DNA from: VMDJ01 sp965659945 | GTDB taxonomy: Bacteria; Pseudomonadota; Gammaproteobacteria; Chromatiales; Chromatiaceae | Length of the DNA stretch: 10,617 nt | Reading direction: 5' to 3' | Assembly: GCA_965659945.1 (NCBI GenBank) | Contig: CBFHYJ010000054.1 | Location: 1 to 10,617, forward strand | Shown here: positions 1 through 5,886 of the stretch, piece by piece | Layout: every line of letters begins with the position of its first letter | Numbering within the stretch: the first letter of the stretch is position 1 | Made by a program: the position numbers and the translations under genes | The notes under the pieces: generated by a model | The model's database searches: none | The model's input: the letters and a program-made list of their open reading frames with translations, nothing else | What the model was told of the DNA's origin: nothing

Positions 1-691
1 CCCAATCAGCAAGGCCTGCCTCAAACCACTCGTCGAGCTTGTTAGCCATCTCGGCTTGAACGTGACCGGCTTGGTGCCAGGCTTTTAAGGTTTTTTCGAA
101 ATCAGCCAGTTTGAAGAACAGGTGCTCTGAATCTTTTTCAATCGGTGTTGCGCCTGAGACTGCTGAAACTGGATTTTTCAGTTCGGTTGGCGAGTAGGTT
201 GCACCACACGCTTCGCAGTTATCGCCGTATTGATCTTCTGCGCCACACTTTGGGCAGGTACCTTTAATGAAGCGATCAGGTAAGAACATGTTGGCTTCAG
301 GATCATAGGCCTGTGAAATCGTACGACGAGCAATGTGGCCTGCATCGCGATTGCGCTCGTAAATTAAACTAGCGCAGGCTTTGTTCTCATCCGAATGCGT
401 CGAATGATAGTTGTCGAAATCAATGCCAAAATCGGCGAAGTCTTCGGTGTGTTCTTTCCAGACGCGCGCGATCAGATCTTCAGGCTCAATACCCTCGCCG
501 CGAGCACGCAGCATGATGGGGGTGCCGTGAGCATCATCCGCGCAAACGTAATAGCACTCATGTCCTTGCAGCTTTTGAAAGCGGCTCCAGATGTCCGTCT
601 GGATGTATTCCACCATGTGGCCAAGGTGAATAGAACCATTGGCATAAGGCAGGGCGCTGGTGATCAAGATTTTGCGGCTAGGGCTGCTCAT
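1..691 (-). CDS. metG: Methionyl-tRNA synthetase, N-terminal part (3' end beyond window)
   Basis: Charges tRNA-Met with methionine in the cytoplasm (class I aminoacyl-tRNA synthetase). About 230 codons are visible, reading off the left edge. The protein opens MSSPSRKILITSALPYANGS, then the class I HIGH-type motif HLGH at residues 22-25. ADDAHGTP follows at about 51-58, and a zinc knuckle with Cys146, Cys149, Cys159 and Cys162 (CPKC and CEAC) sits in the connective peptide. These match the long, zinc-containing E. coli-type MetG. The KMSKS loop and anticodon-binding domain lie outside the window. ATG at 691 is chosen because homologues begin at this distance before the HLGH motif; no good Shine-Dalgarno sequence precedes it (the upstream bases read TTTTTCCT). 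The gene is divergent from mrp, as in many gammaproteobacteria. Identification is secure. Confidence 0.97.
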   Translation of the reverse strand, partial: MSSPSRKILITSALPYANGSIHLGHMVEYIQTDIWSRFQKLQGHECYYVCADDAHGTPIMLRARGEGIEPEDLIARVWKEHTEDFADFGIDFDNYHSTHSDENKACASLIYERNRDAGHIARRTISQAYDPEANMFLPDRFIKGTCPKCGAEDQYGDNCEACGATYSPTELKNPVSAVSGATPIEKDSEHLFFKLADFEKTLKAWHQAGHVQAEMANKLDEWFEAGLADW

Positions 692-711
692 AGGAAAAAC
701 ATAGTAATGAG

Positions 712-739
712 TGTGAAATTAGCCGAGCATTATTTCACA
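712..739. repeat. Inverted repeat in the metG leader
   Basis: TGTGAAAT (712-719) and ATTTCACA (732-739) form a perfect 8-base inverted repeat with a 12-base spacer, 21 bases upstream of the metG start codon. It could fold as a hairpin in the metG 5' leader or serve as an operator. It contains TGTGA and TCACA, but they are 18 bases apart rather than the 6 of a CRP site, so CRP is not supported. Function unknown. Confidence 0.5.
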
Positions 740-865
740 AACCATCTAAAAAGACGGCGGCAGTCAGTAAAAACCTGATCAGTGATGCGGTAGGAGGGTC
801 TTGAAAAGCCGCACGGCGCCATTACATTAGCCAAGCACACAAAATCCGAGTATTTCGGAAAGGCT

Positions 866-889
866 TTATCGCTAGCGATAAGCTACTAT
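866..889 (+). promoter_or_regulatory. 16-base palindrome beside a possible mrp -10 element
   Basis: TTATCGCTAGCGATAA at 866-881 is a perfect 16-base palindrome. Two bases later comes TACTAT (884-889), which matches the sigma-70 -10 consensus at 4 of 6 positions and could be the mrp promoter; I see no convincing -35 element. A palindrome touching the -10 box is where a repressor operator would sit. There is no T-tract after it, so it is not a terminator. The symmetry is directly visible; the promoter and operator roles are inference. Confidence 0.35.
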
Positions 890-944
890 TGCGCATCAAA
901 ATTTATCGACCCGCCTTGGCGTGTCATACCTGGAGTTCCCGAAC

Positions 945-2036
945 ATGGCTGAGATTACCAAAGAGAGCGTTGAAGCAGCGCTGAAAGGTTTTATCGAACC
1001 ACATTTAGATACTGATTTGGTATCTGCAAATTGCATCAAAAATATCGCAATTGATGGCGACAAAGTCACCGTCGATGTGCAGCTGGGCTTCCCAGCTAAC
1101 GGTATCGAACAAGACACTGTTTCTGCAGTTAAGGCAGCCGTTGAGGGTGCTGATGGTGTTTCTAGCTGTGCGGTCAACTTCTCTTGGAAGGTTGCGGCGC
1201 ACTCAGTTCAAAAAGCACTCAAGCCGATTGATAATGTGAAGAACATCATCGCGGTAGCTTCTGGTAAAGGTGGTGTGGGTAAATCAACCACTTCTGTAAA
1301 CCTAGCCTTGGCACTTGCCGCTGAAGGTGCCACTGTGGGTATCCTTGACGCGGATATTTACGGACCTTCTCAGCCACGCATGTTGGGTATCTCAGGTAAG
1401 CCAGAATCTAAAGATGGCAAAACTCTTGAGCCAATGGTGAGCTACAACATTCAGTCAATGTCGATTGGTTACTTGATTGACGAAGAAACGCCAATGATCT
1501 GGCGTGGCCCAATGGTGACTCAGGCATTGGAACAGTTATTAAACGACACCCAATGGACTGACCTTGATTACATGATCATCGACTTGCCACCAGGCACTGG
1601 TGATACTCAGTTGACCTTGGCGCAGAAAGTACCAGTTGCTGGTGCCATCATTGTTACCACCCCACAAGACATCGCATTACTGGATGCGCGTAAAGGCTTT
1701 AAAATGTTCGAAAAGGTTGAAGTGCCAATCTTGGGTGTTGTTGAGAACATGTCGATCCACATTTGCTCAGAGTGTGGCCATGAAGAGCATATCTTTGGTG
1801 ATGGCGGCGGTAAGCGCATGGCAGAAGATTATGGTGTTGAGTGCTTGGGTGCTTTACCACTTGAGCTACGTATTCGCGAAGAAGCTGACTCGGGTAAGCC
1901 AACAGTTGTGGCTGATCCTGAAGCACGTGCTTCTCAAATCTATCGTGAGATTGCACGTAAGGCAGCTGCAAAGTTGTCTCGCCAAGCGAAGAACTACTCA
2001 TCAAAGTTCCCGAATATTGTTATTCAGAACAATTGA
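945..2036 (+). CDS. apbC: Mrp/ApbC iron-sulfur cluster carrier ATPase
   Basis: A P-loop ATPase of the Mrp/NBP35 family, thought to bind an iron-sulfur cluster and pass it to target apoproteins in the cytoplasm. The 363-residue protein has an N-terminal MIP18/DUF59-type domain (about residues 1-85). The deviant Walker A motif GKGGVGKS is at 107-114, with an acidic DADIYGPSQPR stretch downstream. A MIIDLPPGTGD Walker B-like segment follows, and then the CxxC pair Cys274/Cys277 (ICSECGHEE), which holds the bridging cluster in the dimer. I chose ATG at 945 because GGAG at 932-935 lies 9 bases upstream. A GTG at 921 in the same frame would add 8 residues but has no ribosome binding site. Length and motifs are normal for the family. 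It is divergent from metG, as in E. coli, where the gene is called mrp. Confidence 0.96.
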   Translation: MAEITKESVEAALKGFIEPHLDTDLVSANCIKNIAIDGDKVTVDVQLGFPANGIEQDTVSAVKAAVEGADGVSSCAVNFSWKVAAHSVQKALKPIDNVKNIIAVASGKGGVGKSTTSVNLALALAAEGATVGILDADIYGPSQPRMLGISGKPESKDGKTLEPMVSYNIQSMSIGYLIDEETPMIWRGPMVTQALEQLLNDTQWTDLDYMIIDLPPGTGDTQLTLAQKVPVAGAIIVTTPQDIALLDARKGFKMFEKVEVPILGVVENMSIHICSECGHEEHIFGDGGGKRMAEDYGVECLGALPLELRIREEADSGKPTVVADPEARASQIYREIARKAAAKLSRQAKNYSSKFPNIVIQNN

Positions 2037-2049
2037 TTGCTTCGGCACT

Positions 2050-2077
2050 AAAAAAGCCCGCTTCGGCGGGCTTTTTT
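2050..2077. terminator. Bidirectional intrinsic terminator between mrp and the argD-argF-SH3 unit
   Basis: The stem GCCCGC (2056-2061), a TTCG tetraloop and GCGGGC (2066-2071) are flanked by six A on the left and six T on the right, so a U-tract follows the hairpin on either strand. It begins 14 bases after the mrp stop codon and lies 8 bases beyond the stop codon of the convergent SH3-domain gene, so it can end both transcripts. Confidence 0.93.
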
Positions 2078-2085
2078 GTGTCTGC

Positions 2086-2751
2086 TTATAAGCTATCCCA
2101 AGATTGCTTAGGTCGACGTGATCTAAGGTTAGGCAAAATTAAGCCAAGAATAATGCCACCGAGCAAAACGCTCGCACCGATCATAAACCAATGTTGCGTG
2201 TCATTATTTTCAAGTTCTAAAGTTTCTTGCTTGGCTTCTGCTAGGTCGCGATTGAGCTCGGCAACTTGTTCACGCAAGCTATTTCGTTCTTCAGCCACTC
2301 TCACCGCATCGGATGAAATGCGTTTAAAGGCTGCCAGTTCTTGTTCAGCAGAACGCGCACGTGTCTCAGCAGCTTTGTATGATTTTTCAAATTGAGTGGC
2401 TTTTTGAGTAGCATCAGCTAGCTTACTCTTTAACTCATCAGGCTCACCTTTAAGTAGAGCCATTTCTTTTTCAAGATCGGCTAAGCGATCTCGCGCGGTT
2501 GGCTCATCCAGTAATTGACGGGTGAGTACAAAACCTTCTTTACCGTTATTAAAGCGAATTTTGCTGTAACCGGTTTCCCGGTTTTGTGAGATGACCTCAA
2601 CTTTAGTGCCGGTGCGCAACATACGTAGAATGCGGTAATCAGCTGCTTCGCCACTGCGAACAGCAACGGTAAATTTATCGGTGACGTAAGCGTCTTGCGC
2701 AAAGCTACTAGAGCTCGCAATGAGCAAAGCGGCAATAAAGTATTTCTTCAT
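2086..2751 (-). CDS. Membrane-anchored SH3-domain coiled-coil protein (YgiM/TIGR04211 type)
   Basis: A 221-residue envelope protein whose layout matches the TIGR04211/YgiM family of SH3-domain and anchor proteins; its biochemical role is not established. A signal peptide (MKKYFIAALLIASSSSFA, residues 1-18) is followed by a bacterial SH3 domain (about 20-82, with RSGEAADYRILRML and the typical end GKEGFVLTRQLL). Next comes a long charged coiled coil rich in Glu, Lys, Ala and Leu (about 85-182), one transmembrane helix (about 188-209) and a short basic tail (RSRRPKQSW). The SH3 and coil regions should face the periplasm. ATG at 2751 is preferred because it places the signal peptide at the N-terminus, with GAGG at 2764-2767 upstream at a rather long distance; a TTG at 2769 would add 6 residues. 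It lies 76 bases downstream of argF with no terminator between, so read-through from the arginine genes is likely. Confidence 0.85.
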   Translation of the reverse strand: MKKYFIAALLIASSSSFAQDAYVTDKFTVAVRSGEAADYRILRMLRTGTKVEVISQNRETGYSKIRFNNGKEGFVLTRQLLDEPTARDRLADLEKEMALLKGEPDELKSKLADATQKATQFEKSYKAAETRARSAEQELAAFKRISSDAVRVAEERNSLREQVAELNRDLAEAKQETLELENNDTQHWFMIGASVLLGGIILGLILPNLRSRRPKQSWDSL

Positions 2752-2756
2752 GGTGT

Positions 2757-2778
2757 TAGCGATCCTCAACTAGCGATC
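2757..2778. repeat. Short direct repeat TAGCGATC x2 before the SH3-domain gene
   Basis: TAGCGATC occurs at 2757-2764 and again at 2771-2778, a 14-base period, covering the ribosome-binding region of the SH3-domain gene. Each copy holds a GATC site. The same core (TAGCGAT) forms the half of the palindrome at 866-881. It may be coincidence or a tandem regulator site. Confidence 0.3.
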
Positions 2779-2827
2779 AAAACATTGAATATTGATGCAA
2801 CGAAGTGTAGCGGAGTTTTTAAATTAT

Positions 2828-3733
2828 TTATCTAAGGAGAAACTCTAAGAGTGCCTTTTGAGCATGCAGACGGTTCTCTGCTTCATCCCAAACAACGCTA
2901 TCGGGCGCATCTAAAACATCTGCATCGACTTCCATGCCGCGGTAGGCGGGTAAGCAGTGCATAAAAAGGGCGTCTTTGTCTGCTTCTTGCATCATTGCTT
3001 TAGATACTTTGAAGCTGCCAAAGATTTTTTCACGCGCGCGTTTTTCTTCTTCTTGACCCATGCTGACCCAAGTGTCGGTAACGACAAGGTGTGAGCTACT
3101 TGCAGCTTCCATTGGGTCACGCAACAAGGTCACGCGATCTTTTGCCGCATTCACGATTGCTTCATCGGGCTCATAACCGGCAGGACAGGCAATGCGTAGA
3201 TTAAAATCAAATTGGCGCGCCGCATTGATGTACGAGTGGCACATGTTGTTGCCATCACCGACCCAGGTGACTGTTTTGCCCTTGATCGAACCACGATGTT
3301 CGGCAAAGGTTTGCATGTCAGCCAGAAGTTGGCAGGGATGTAGCAGGTCGGTAAGACCATTAATCACGGGCACGCTAGAATGCTTGGCAAAGGTTTCGAC
3401 CATCTCATGTTCGAATGTACGAATCATGACGCAGTCGACCATGCTTGAAATAACGCGCGCACTGTCTTCGACCGGTTCACCACGCCCTAGCTGAGTGTCG
3501 CTAGGCGATAAGAACATCGCAGAGCCGCCAAGCTGAGACATGCCGGCTTCAAATGAAACACGAGTACGTGTTGATGATTTTTCAAAAATCATCGCAAGAA
3601 CGCGCCCCTTTAAAGTGGCGTGAGCTTCGCCCGCGTGTTGTAACTTCTTTAATTCACTCGCACGAGCAATCACTGCCTGAAGTTCAGCAGGGGAAAGATC
3701 GAGTAATGACAGGAAATGTCTTGGTGTCTTCAT
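2828..3733 (-). CDS. argF: Ornithine carbamoyltransferase
   Basis: Cytoplasmic enzyme of arginine biosynthesis: carbamoyl phosphate plus L-ornithine gives citrulline. The 301-residue protein shows the carbamoyl-phosphate loop SSTRTR (53-58), HPCQ (132-135) in the second carbamoyl-phosphate contact, and WVGDGNN (157-163). The ornithine-binding SMG loop in DTWVSMGQ (220-227) and the catalytic HCLP (259-262, Cys260) complete the set. The SMG loop and HCLP separate it from aspartate carbamoyltransferase. At about 300 residues it resembles the Pseudomonas-type anabolic enzyme rather than the longer E. coli ArgF. It starts 18 bases after the argD stop codon on the same strand, with no terminator or clear promoter between, so the two are almost certainly cotranscribed. 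No good Shine-Dalgarno sequence is visible, which suggests translational coupling to argD. Confidence 0.96.
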   Translation of the reverse strand: MKTPRHFLSLLDLSPAELQAVIARASELKKLQHAGEAHATLKGRVLAMIFEKSSTRTRVSFEAGMSQLGGSAMFLSPSDTQLGRGEPVEDSARVISSMVDCVMIRTFEHEMVETFAKHSSVPVINGLTDLLHPCQLLADMQTFAEHRGSIKGKTVTWVGDGNNMCHSYINAARQFDFNLRIACPAGYEPDEAIVNAAKDRVTLLRDPMEAASSSHLVVTDTWVSMGQEEEKRAREKIFGSFKVSKAMMQEADKDALFMHCLPAYRGMEVDADVLDAPDSVVWDEAENRLHAQKALLEFLLR

Positions 3734-3751
3734 AACAAAAGAGCGCGAAGC

Positions 3752-4924
3752 TTATTGAGCTAAGTAGCGCTTAATCAGTTGTGAAAGTTTTTTGACAAGC
3801 TCTGCAGCTTGATCATCGGTCATGATCAACGGCGGCAATAAACGAATGACCTTGCCTGCAGTTACATTGATCAACAGTTTTTCTTCAAGCGCCAGCTTAA
3901 CGAGCTCAGGGCAGTCGTTATCTAACTCAATGCCTACCATCAGGCCTTTGCCACGAATTTCTTGGATGCCCGCGGTGTCCGCTAAAGCGACTTTGAAGCC
4001 TTCAAGGAGTTGTGTGCCTAATTGAGCAGCACGCTCAATGAGATTGTCGTTCTCAATAGTTTCACAAACAGCCAATGCTACTGCAGAGGCCAAAGGGTTG
4101 CCGCCAAAGGTTGTGCCGTGATTACCTGGCGCAAAAAGTTCTGCCGCATGGCCATGCGCTAAGCAAGCGCCAATCGGTACGCCATTTCCTAACGCTTTAG
4201 CTAAGCTCATGACGTCAGGTGTGATGTCAACATGTTGGTGCGCAAACATTTTGCCGGTGCGGCCCATGCCGCACTGCACTTCATCGAGCATCAGTAACCA
4301 TTCTTGCTCGTTACAGATCTCGCGCAGTTGCTGCAGATAACTATCGTCTGGCACATGAATGCCACCTTCGCCCTGAATGGGTTCAACCAAGATAGCAACA
4401 ATGCTTTTGTTGTCAGTTAAGCGTTGGATCGATTCAATGTCATTGTGAGGAACACGAACGAAACCTTGCACGAGCGGCTCAAAGCCAGCATGCACTTTGC
4501 GGTTACCCGTGGCGCTGAGCGTTGCCATGGTGCGTCCATGGAAGCTTGACTCCATCACAATAATGGTTGGGTTTTCGATATTGCGACGATTGCCATAGAG
4601 ACGCGCTAACTTAATTGAAGCTTCATTCGCTTCAGCGCCTGAGTTAGCAAAGAAAACGCGATCCATCTTAGCTAGACGAGTTAATGTTTCGCCAAGTTGC
4701 TGTTGTTTAGCGATGCCGTAAAGATTGGATGTGTGAATCACCTTAGATGATTGATCACAGATCGCTTTCGTCACTGCAGGGTGAGCATGGCCAAGACCAC
4801 ACACGGCAATGCCGGTGAGTGCGTCAAAATAGGCGTCGCCATTTTCGTCATACAGCCAAACACCTTCACCGTGCGTGAATGTCACCGGAAGGCGAGCATA
4901 GGTATTCATCAGCGTGTTAGACAT
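3752..4924 (-). CDS. argD: Acetylornithine aminotransferase
   Basis: A class III pyridoxal-phosphate aminotransferase that interconverts N-acetylornithine and N-acetylglutamate-5-semialdehyde with 2-oxoglutarate. ArgD enzymes often also act as succinyldiaminopimelate aminotransferase in lysine synthesis. The 390 residues match the family length. Visible landmarks are the phosphate-binding NSGAEAN (94-100), SFHGRT (127-132), EPIQGEGG (181-188), the cofactor aspartate in LDEVQCG (Asp214), and the Schiff-base lysine Lys243 in LAKALGNG. TTFGGNP (271-277) follows. The 390-residue length, NSGAEAN/LDEVQ context and argF partner favour ArgD over related ornithine or GABA aminotransferases. ATG at 4924 has AGGG (4935-4938 on the plus-strand scale) about 10 bases upstream. 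It is the first gene of the argD-argF-SH3 unit, and its leader contains a terminator-like hairpin (see 4958-4983). Confidence 0.94.
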   Translation of the reverse strand: MSNTLMNTYARLPVTFTHGEGVWLYDENGDAYFDALTGIAVCGLGHAHPAVTKAICDQSSKVIHTSNLYGIAKQQQLGETLTRLAKMDRVFFANSGAEANEASIKLARLYGNRRNIENPTIIVMESSFHGRTMATLSATGNRKVHAGFEPLVQGFVRVPHNDIESIQRLTDNKSIVAILVEPIQGEGGIHVPDDSYLQQLREICNEQEWLLMLDEVQCGMGRTGKMFAHQHVDITPDVMSLAKALGNGVPIGACLAHGHAAELFAPGNHGTTFGGNPLASAVALAVCETIENDNLIERAAQLGTQLLEGFKVALADTAGIQEIRGKGLMVGIELDNDCPELVKLALEEKLLINVTAGKVIRLLPPLIMTDDQAAELVKKLSQLIKRYLAQ

Positions 4925-4943
4925 GTCAGCATTTCCCTGAGGT

Positions 4944-4973
4944 CTAAAAACAGAAAAGGCGGTTCCGAGGCAT
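4944..4973 (-). CDS. Possible 9-residue leader peptide of argD (MPRNRLFCF)
   Basis: An ATG at 4973 opens a 10-codon frame, MPRNRLFCF plus TAG, with two arginine codons (CGG, CGC) in its first five. It starts inside the loop of the leader hairpin and runs through the 3' arm and its T-rich tail, stopping 19 bases before the argD start. The upstream Shine-Dalgarno is poor (GGTGG). If translated, a ribosome here would keep the hairpin open. A frame this short can easily arise by chance, so this is a hypothesis only. Confidence 0.18.
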   Translation of the reverse strand: MPRNRLFCF

Positions 4974-4983
4974 CAGAACCACC
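4954..4983 (-). terminator. Terminator-like hairpin in the argD leader (possible attenuator)
   Basis: On the minus strand GGTGGTTC (4983-4976) pairs with GAACCGCC (4965-4958), eight pairs with one G-U wobble, around a 10-base loop. TTTT-C-TG-TTTTT follows at once. It lies downstream of the likely argD promoter and upstream of the argD start. The upstream PuuD-like gene already has its own terminator at 5077-5107, so this one is not needed to end that gene. It could therefore attenuate argD-argF transcription. The structure is visible; the role is inferred. Confidence 0.5.
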
Positions 4984-5019
4984 CGTTGTTTTGCGATTTT
5001 TTTACAGCAAAGGCGGAAA

Positions 5020-5046
5020 ATTACAGAAACTTGCTTGGCTTGGCAA
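5020..5046 (-). promoter_or_regulatory. Candidate sigma-70 promoter for argD-argF
   Basis: On the minus strand TTGCCA (5046-5041, 5 of 6 to the -35 consensus) is followed after 15 bases by TGTAAT (5025-5020, 5 of 6 to the -10 consensus); TAATTT two bases further on gives the more usual 17-base spacer but a poorer match. It is well placed between the preceding terminator and argD, giving a leader of about 90 bases. I saw no clear ArgR box. Confidence 0.4.
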
Positions 5047-5076
5047 GTGATTAAAACGCAGAATTTTGGACATAAA

Positions 5077-5107
5077 AAAGGCCCGCTGGCGAACCAAGCG
5101 AGCCTTT
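5077..5107 (-). terminator. Intrinsic terminator of the PuuD-like gene
   Basis: On the minus strand AAAAGGCTCGCT pairs with AGCGGGCCTTTT (twelve pairs, one G-T wobble) around a nine-base loop, and the T-tract continues to six T. It begins within 20 bases of the stop codon of the PuuD-like gene and separates it from argD. A shorter T-run on the plus strand may allow some function in reverse. Confidence 0.88.
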
Positions 5108-5123
5108 TGGGCTGGCAATTAGC

Positions 5124-5732
5124 TTAGAAAGGCAACATGCCGCCGTGACCATGGCCCACCATGCTTGCAAGCATTGGGATAGACAAAATGGTGTTGATGC
5201 GTGAAGCGTATAGTGCAACCACTTTTGCTTTAGCGATCTCTTCTGGAGATGCTGGTGTGCTAGCAAGACCCAGGATTTTCTTCTGGTTAGGCCAAATGAA
5301 GACCCAAACGTTGAATGCCATGATGGTACCTAACCATGCGCCAATACCGATTACCTGCATGTTGCCACTTAGGGTAAAGGCATCAACGATTGCTTGAGCA
5401 TGACCGCCGTCACCACCAAGGTAGCCAAGAGCGCCAACACCTGTTACCCAAGTAGCAACTGCTGCCCAACGGAAGTAAAGCAATGCACGAGGAGCAACAT
5501 ACTTATTAATAGCCGCCGGACCAGGCTCTTTGTCAGCTAGTGCTGCGCCTACCGCAGGAACCTGTACAAAGTTGAAGTAGTACAACAAACCAATCCAGGT
5601 GATACCAACGATCACGTGTAACCAAACGGTAGTGCTCCAAGCATTACCTGTTGCGCCAGTCGCGAGGGTAATAAGGACGGCAAGGATGACACCAACAATG
5701 GCTGACTTCCAAGGTGACAATAATGGATTCAT
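5124..5732 (-). CDS. Small PuuD-like (urate hydroxylase-type) integral membrane protein
   Basis: A 202-residue protein with about five hydrophobic membrane segments: near residues 10-28, 34-54 (TVWLHVIVGITWIGLLYYF), 84-106, 124-147 and 180-193. The WLHV-x-GITWIG segment with His39, the YYFNFVQVP continuation and the NVWVFIWPNQKKILG region (141-155) resemble the membrane domain of the PuuD/Urate_ox_N family (PF06181). That assignment is from memory of the family, not a search. Full PuuD proteins add a soluble cytochrome c domain; none exists here, as the protein ends in a short GHGHGG tail. Urate oxidation is therefore not supported, and no purine-degradation gene is nearby. ATG at 5732 has a strong GGAGAG ribosome binding site and a good promoter upstream. 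It is a single-gene unit divergent from the amidotransferase gene. Confidence 0.65.
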   Translation of the reverse strand: MNPLLSPWKSAIVGVILAVLITLATGATGNAWSTTVWLHVIVGITWIGLLYYFNFVQVPAVGAALADKEPGPAAINKYVAPRALLYFRWAAVATWVTGVGALGYLGGDGGHAQAIVDAFTLSGNMQVIGIGAWLGTIMAFNVWVFIWPNQKKILGLASTPASPEEIAKAKVVALYASRINTILSIPMLASMVGHGHGGMLPF

Positions 5733-5773
5733 GGGTTCTCTCCGGGTATTCCAATGTTTTTATAGTGTGCGGA

Positions 5774-5802
5774 AGTGTAGAGATAAAGGTTGGCCTTATC
5801 AA
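5774..5802 (-). promoter_or_regulatory. Sigma-70-like promoter for the PuuD-like gene
   Basis: On the minus strand TTGATA (5802-5797, 5 of 6) and TACACT (5779-5774, 4 of 6) are separated by exactly 17 bases, giving a leader of about 35 bases ending in a strong ribosome binding site (GGAGAG). This is one of the better promoter matches in the window. A TATAAA lying nearer the gene is an alternative -10 but lacks a good -35. Confidence 0.55.
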
Positions 5803-5886
5803 TTGTTGCGACTGAGGTTTTTGTTACTGAATACTGCGATTGAATCGGCGAGAATGGCTTTCTTATTTTTTAGTTGAGACCCCCTA

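Noticed and set aside
688..702. Four-codon frame (MFFL, stop) whose TGA overlaps the metG ATG
   Set aside because: It has no ribosome binding site, and a frame this short in a T-rich stretch is expected by chance.
712..739. CRP/FNR-type binding site in the metG leader
   Set aside because: TGTGA and TCACA are present but 18 bases apart rather than 6, and the TTGAT-N4-ATCAA pattern of FNR is absent.
395..778. Plus-strand open frame of 127 codons
   Set aside because: It is antisense to metG for most of its length, has no recognisable motif or ribosome binding site, and metG is unmistakable on the other strand.
2033..2395. Plus-strand frame overlapping the mrp stop codon and terminator
   Set aside because: It runs through the terminator hairpin and is antisense to the SH3-domain gene, whose signal peptide, SH3 domain, coil and anchor are coherent.
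4751..5050. Plus-strand frame over the argD 5' end and leader
   Set aside because: Antisense to the conserved argD N-terminus; the product has no family features.
5599..5877. Plus-strand frame ending just before the amidotransferase gene
   Set aside because: Mostly antisense to the PuuD-like gene and its promoter; no ribosome binding site or recognisable domain.
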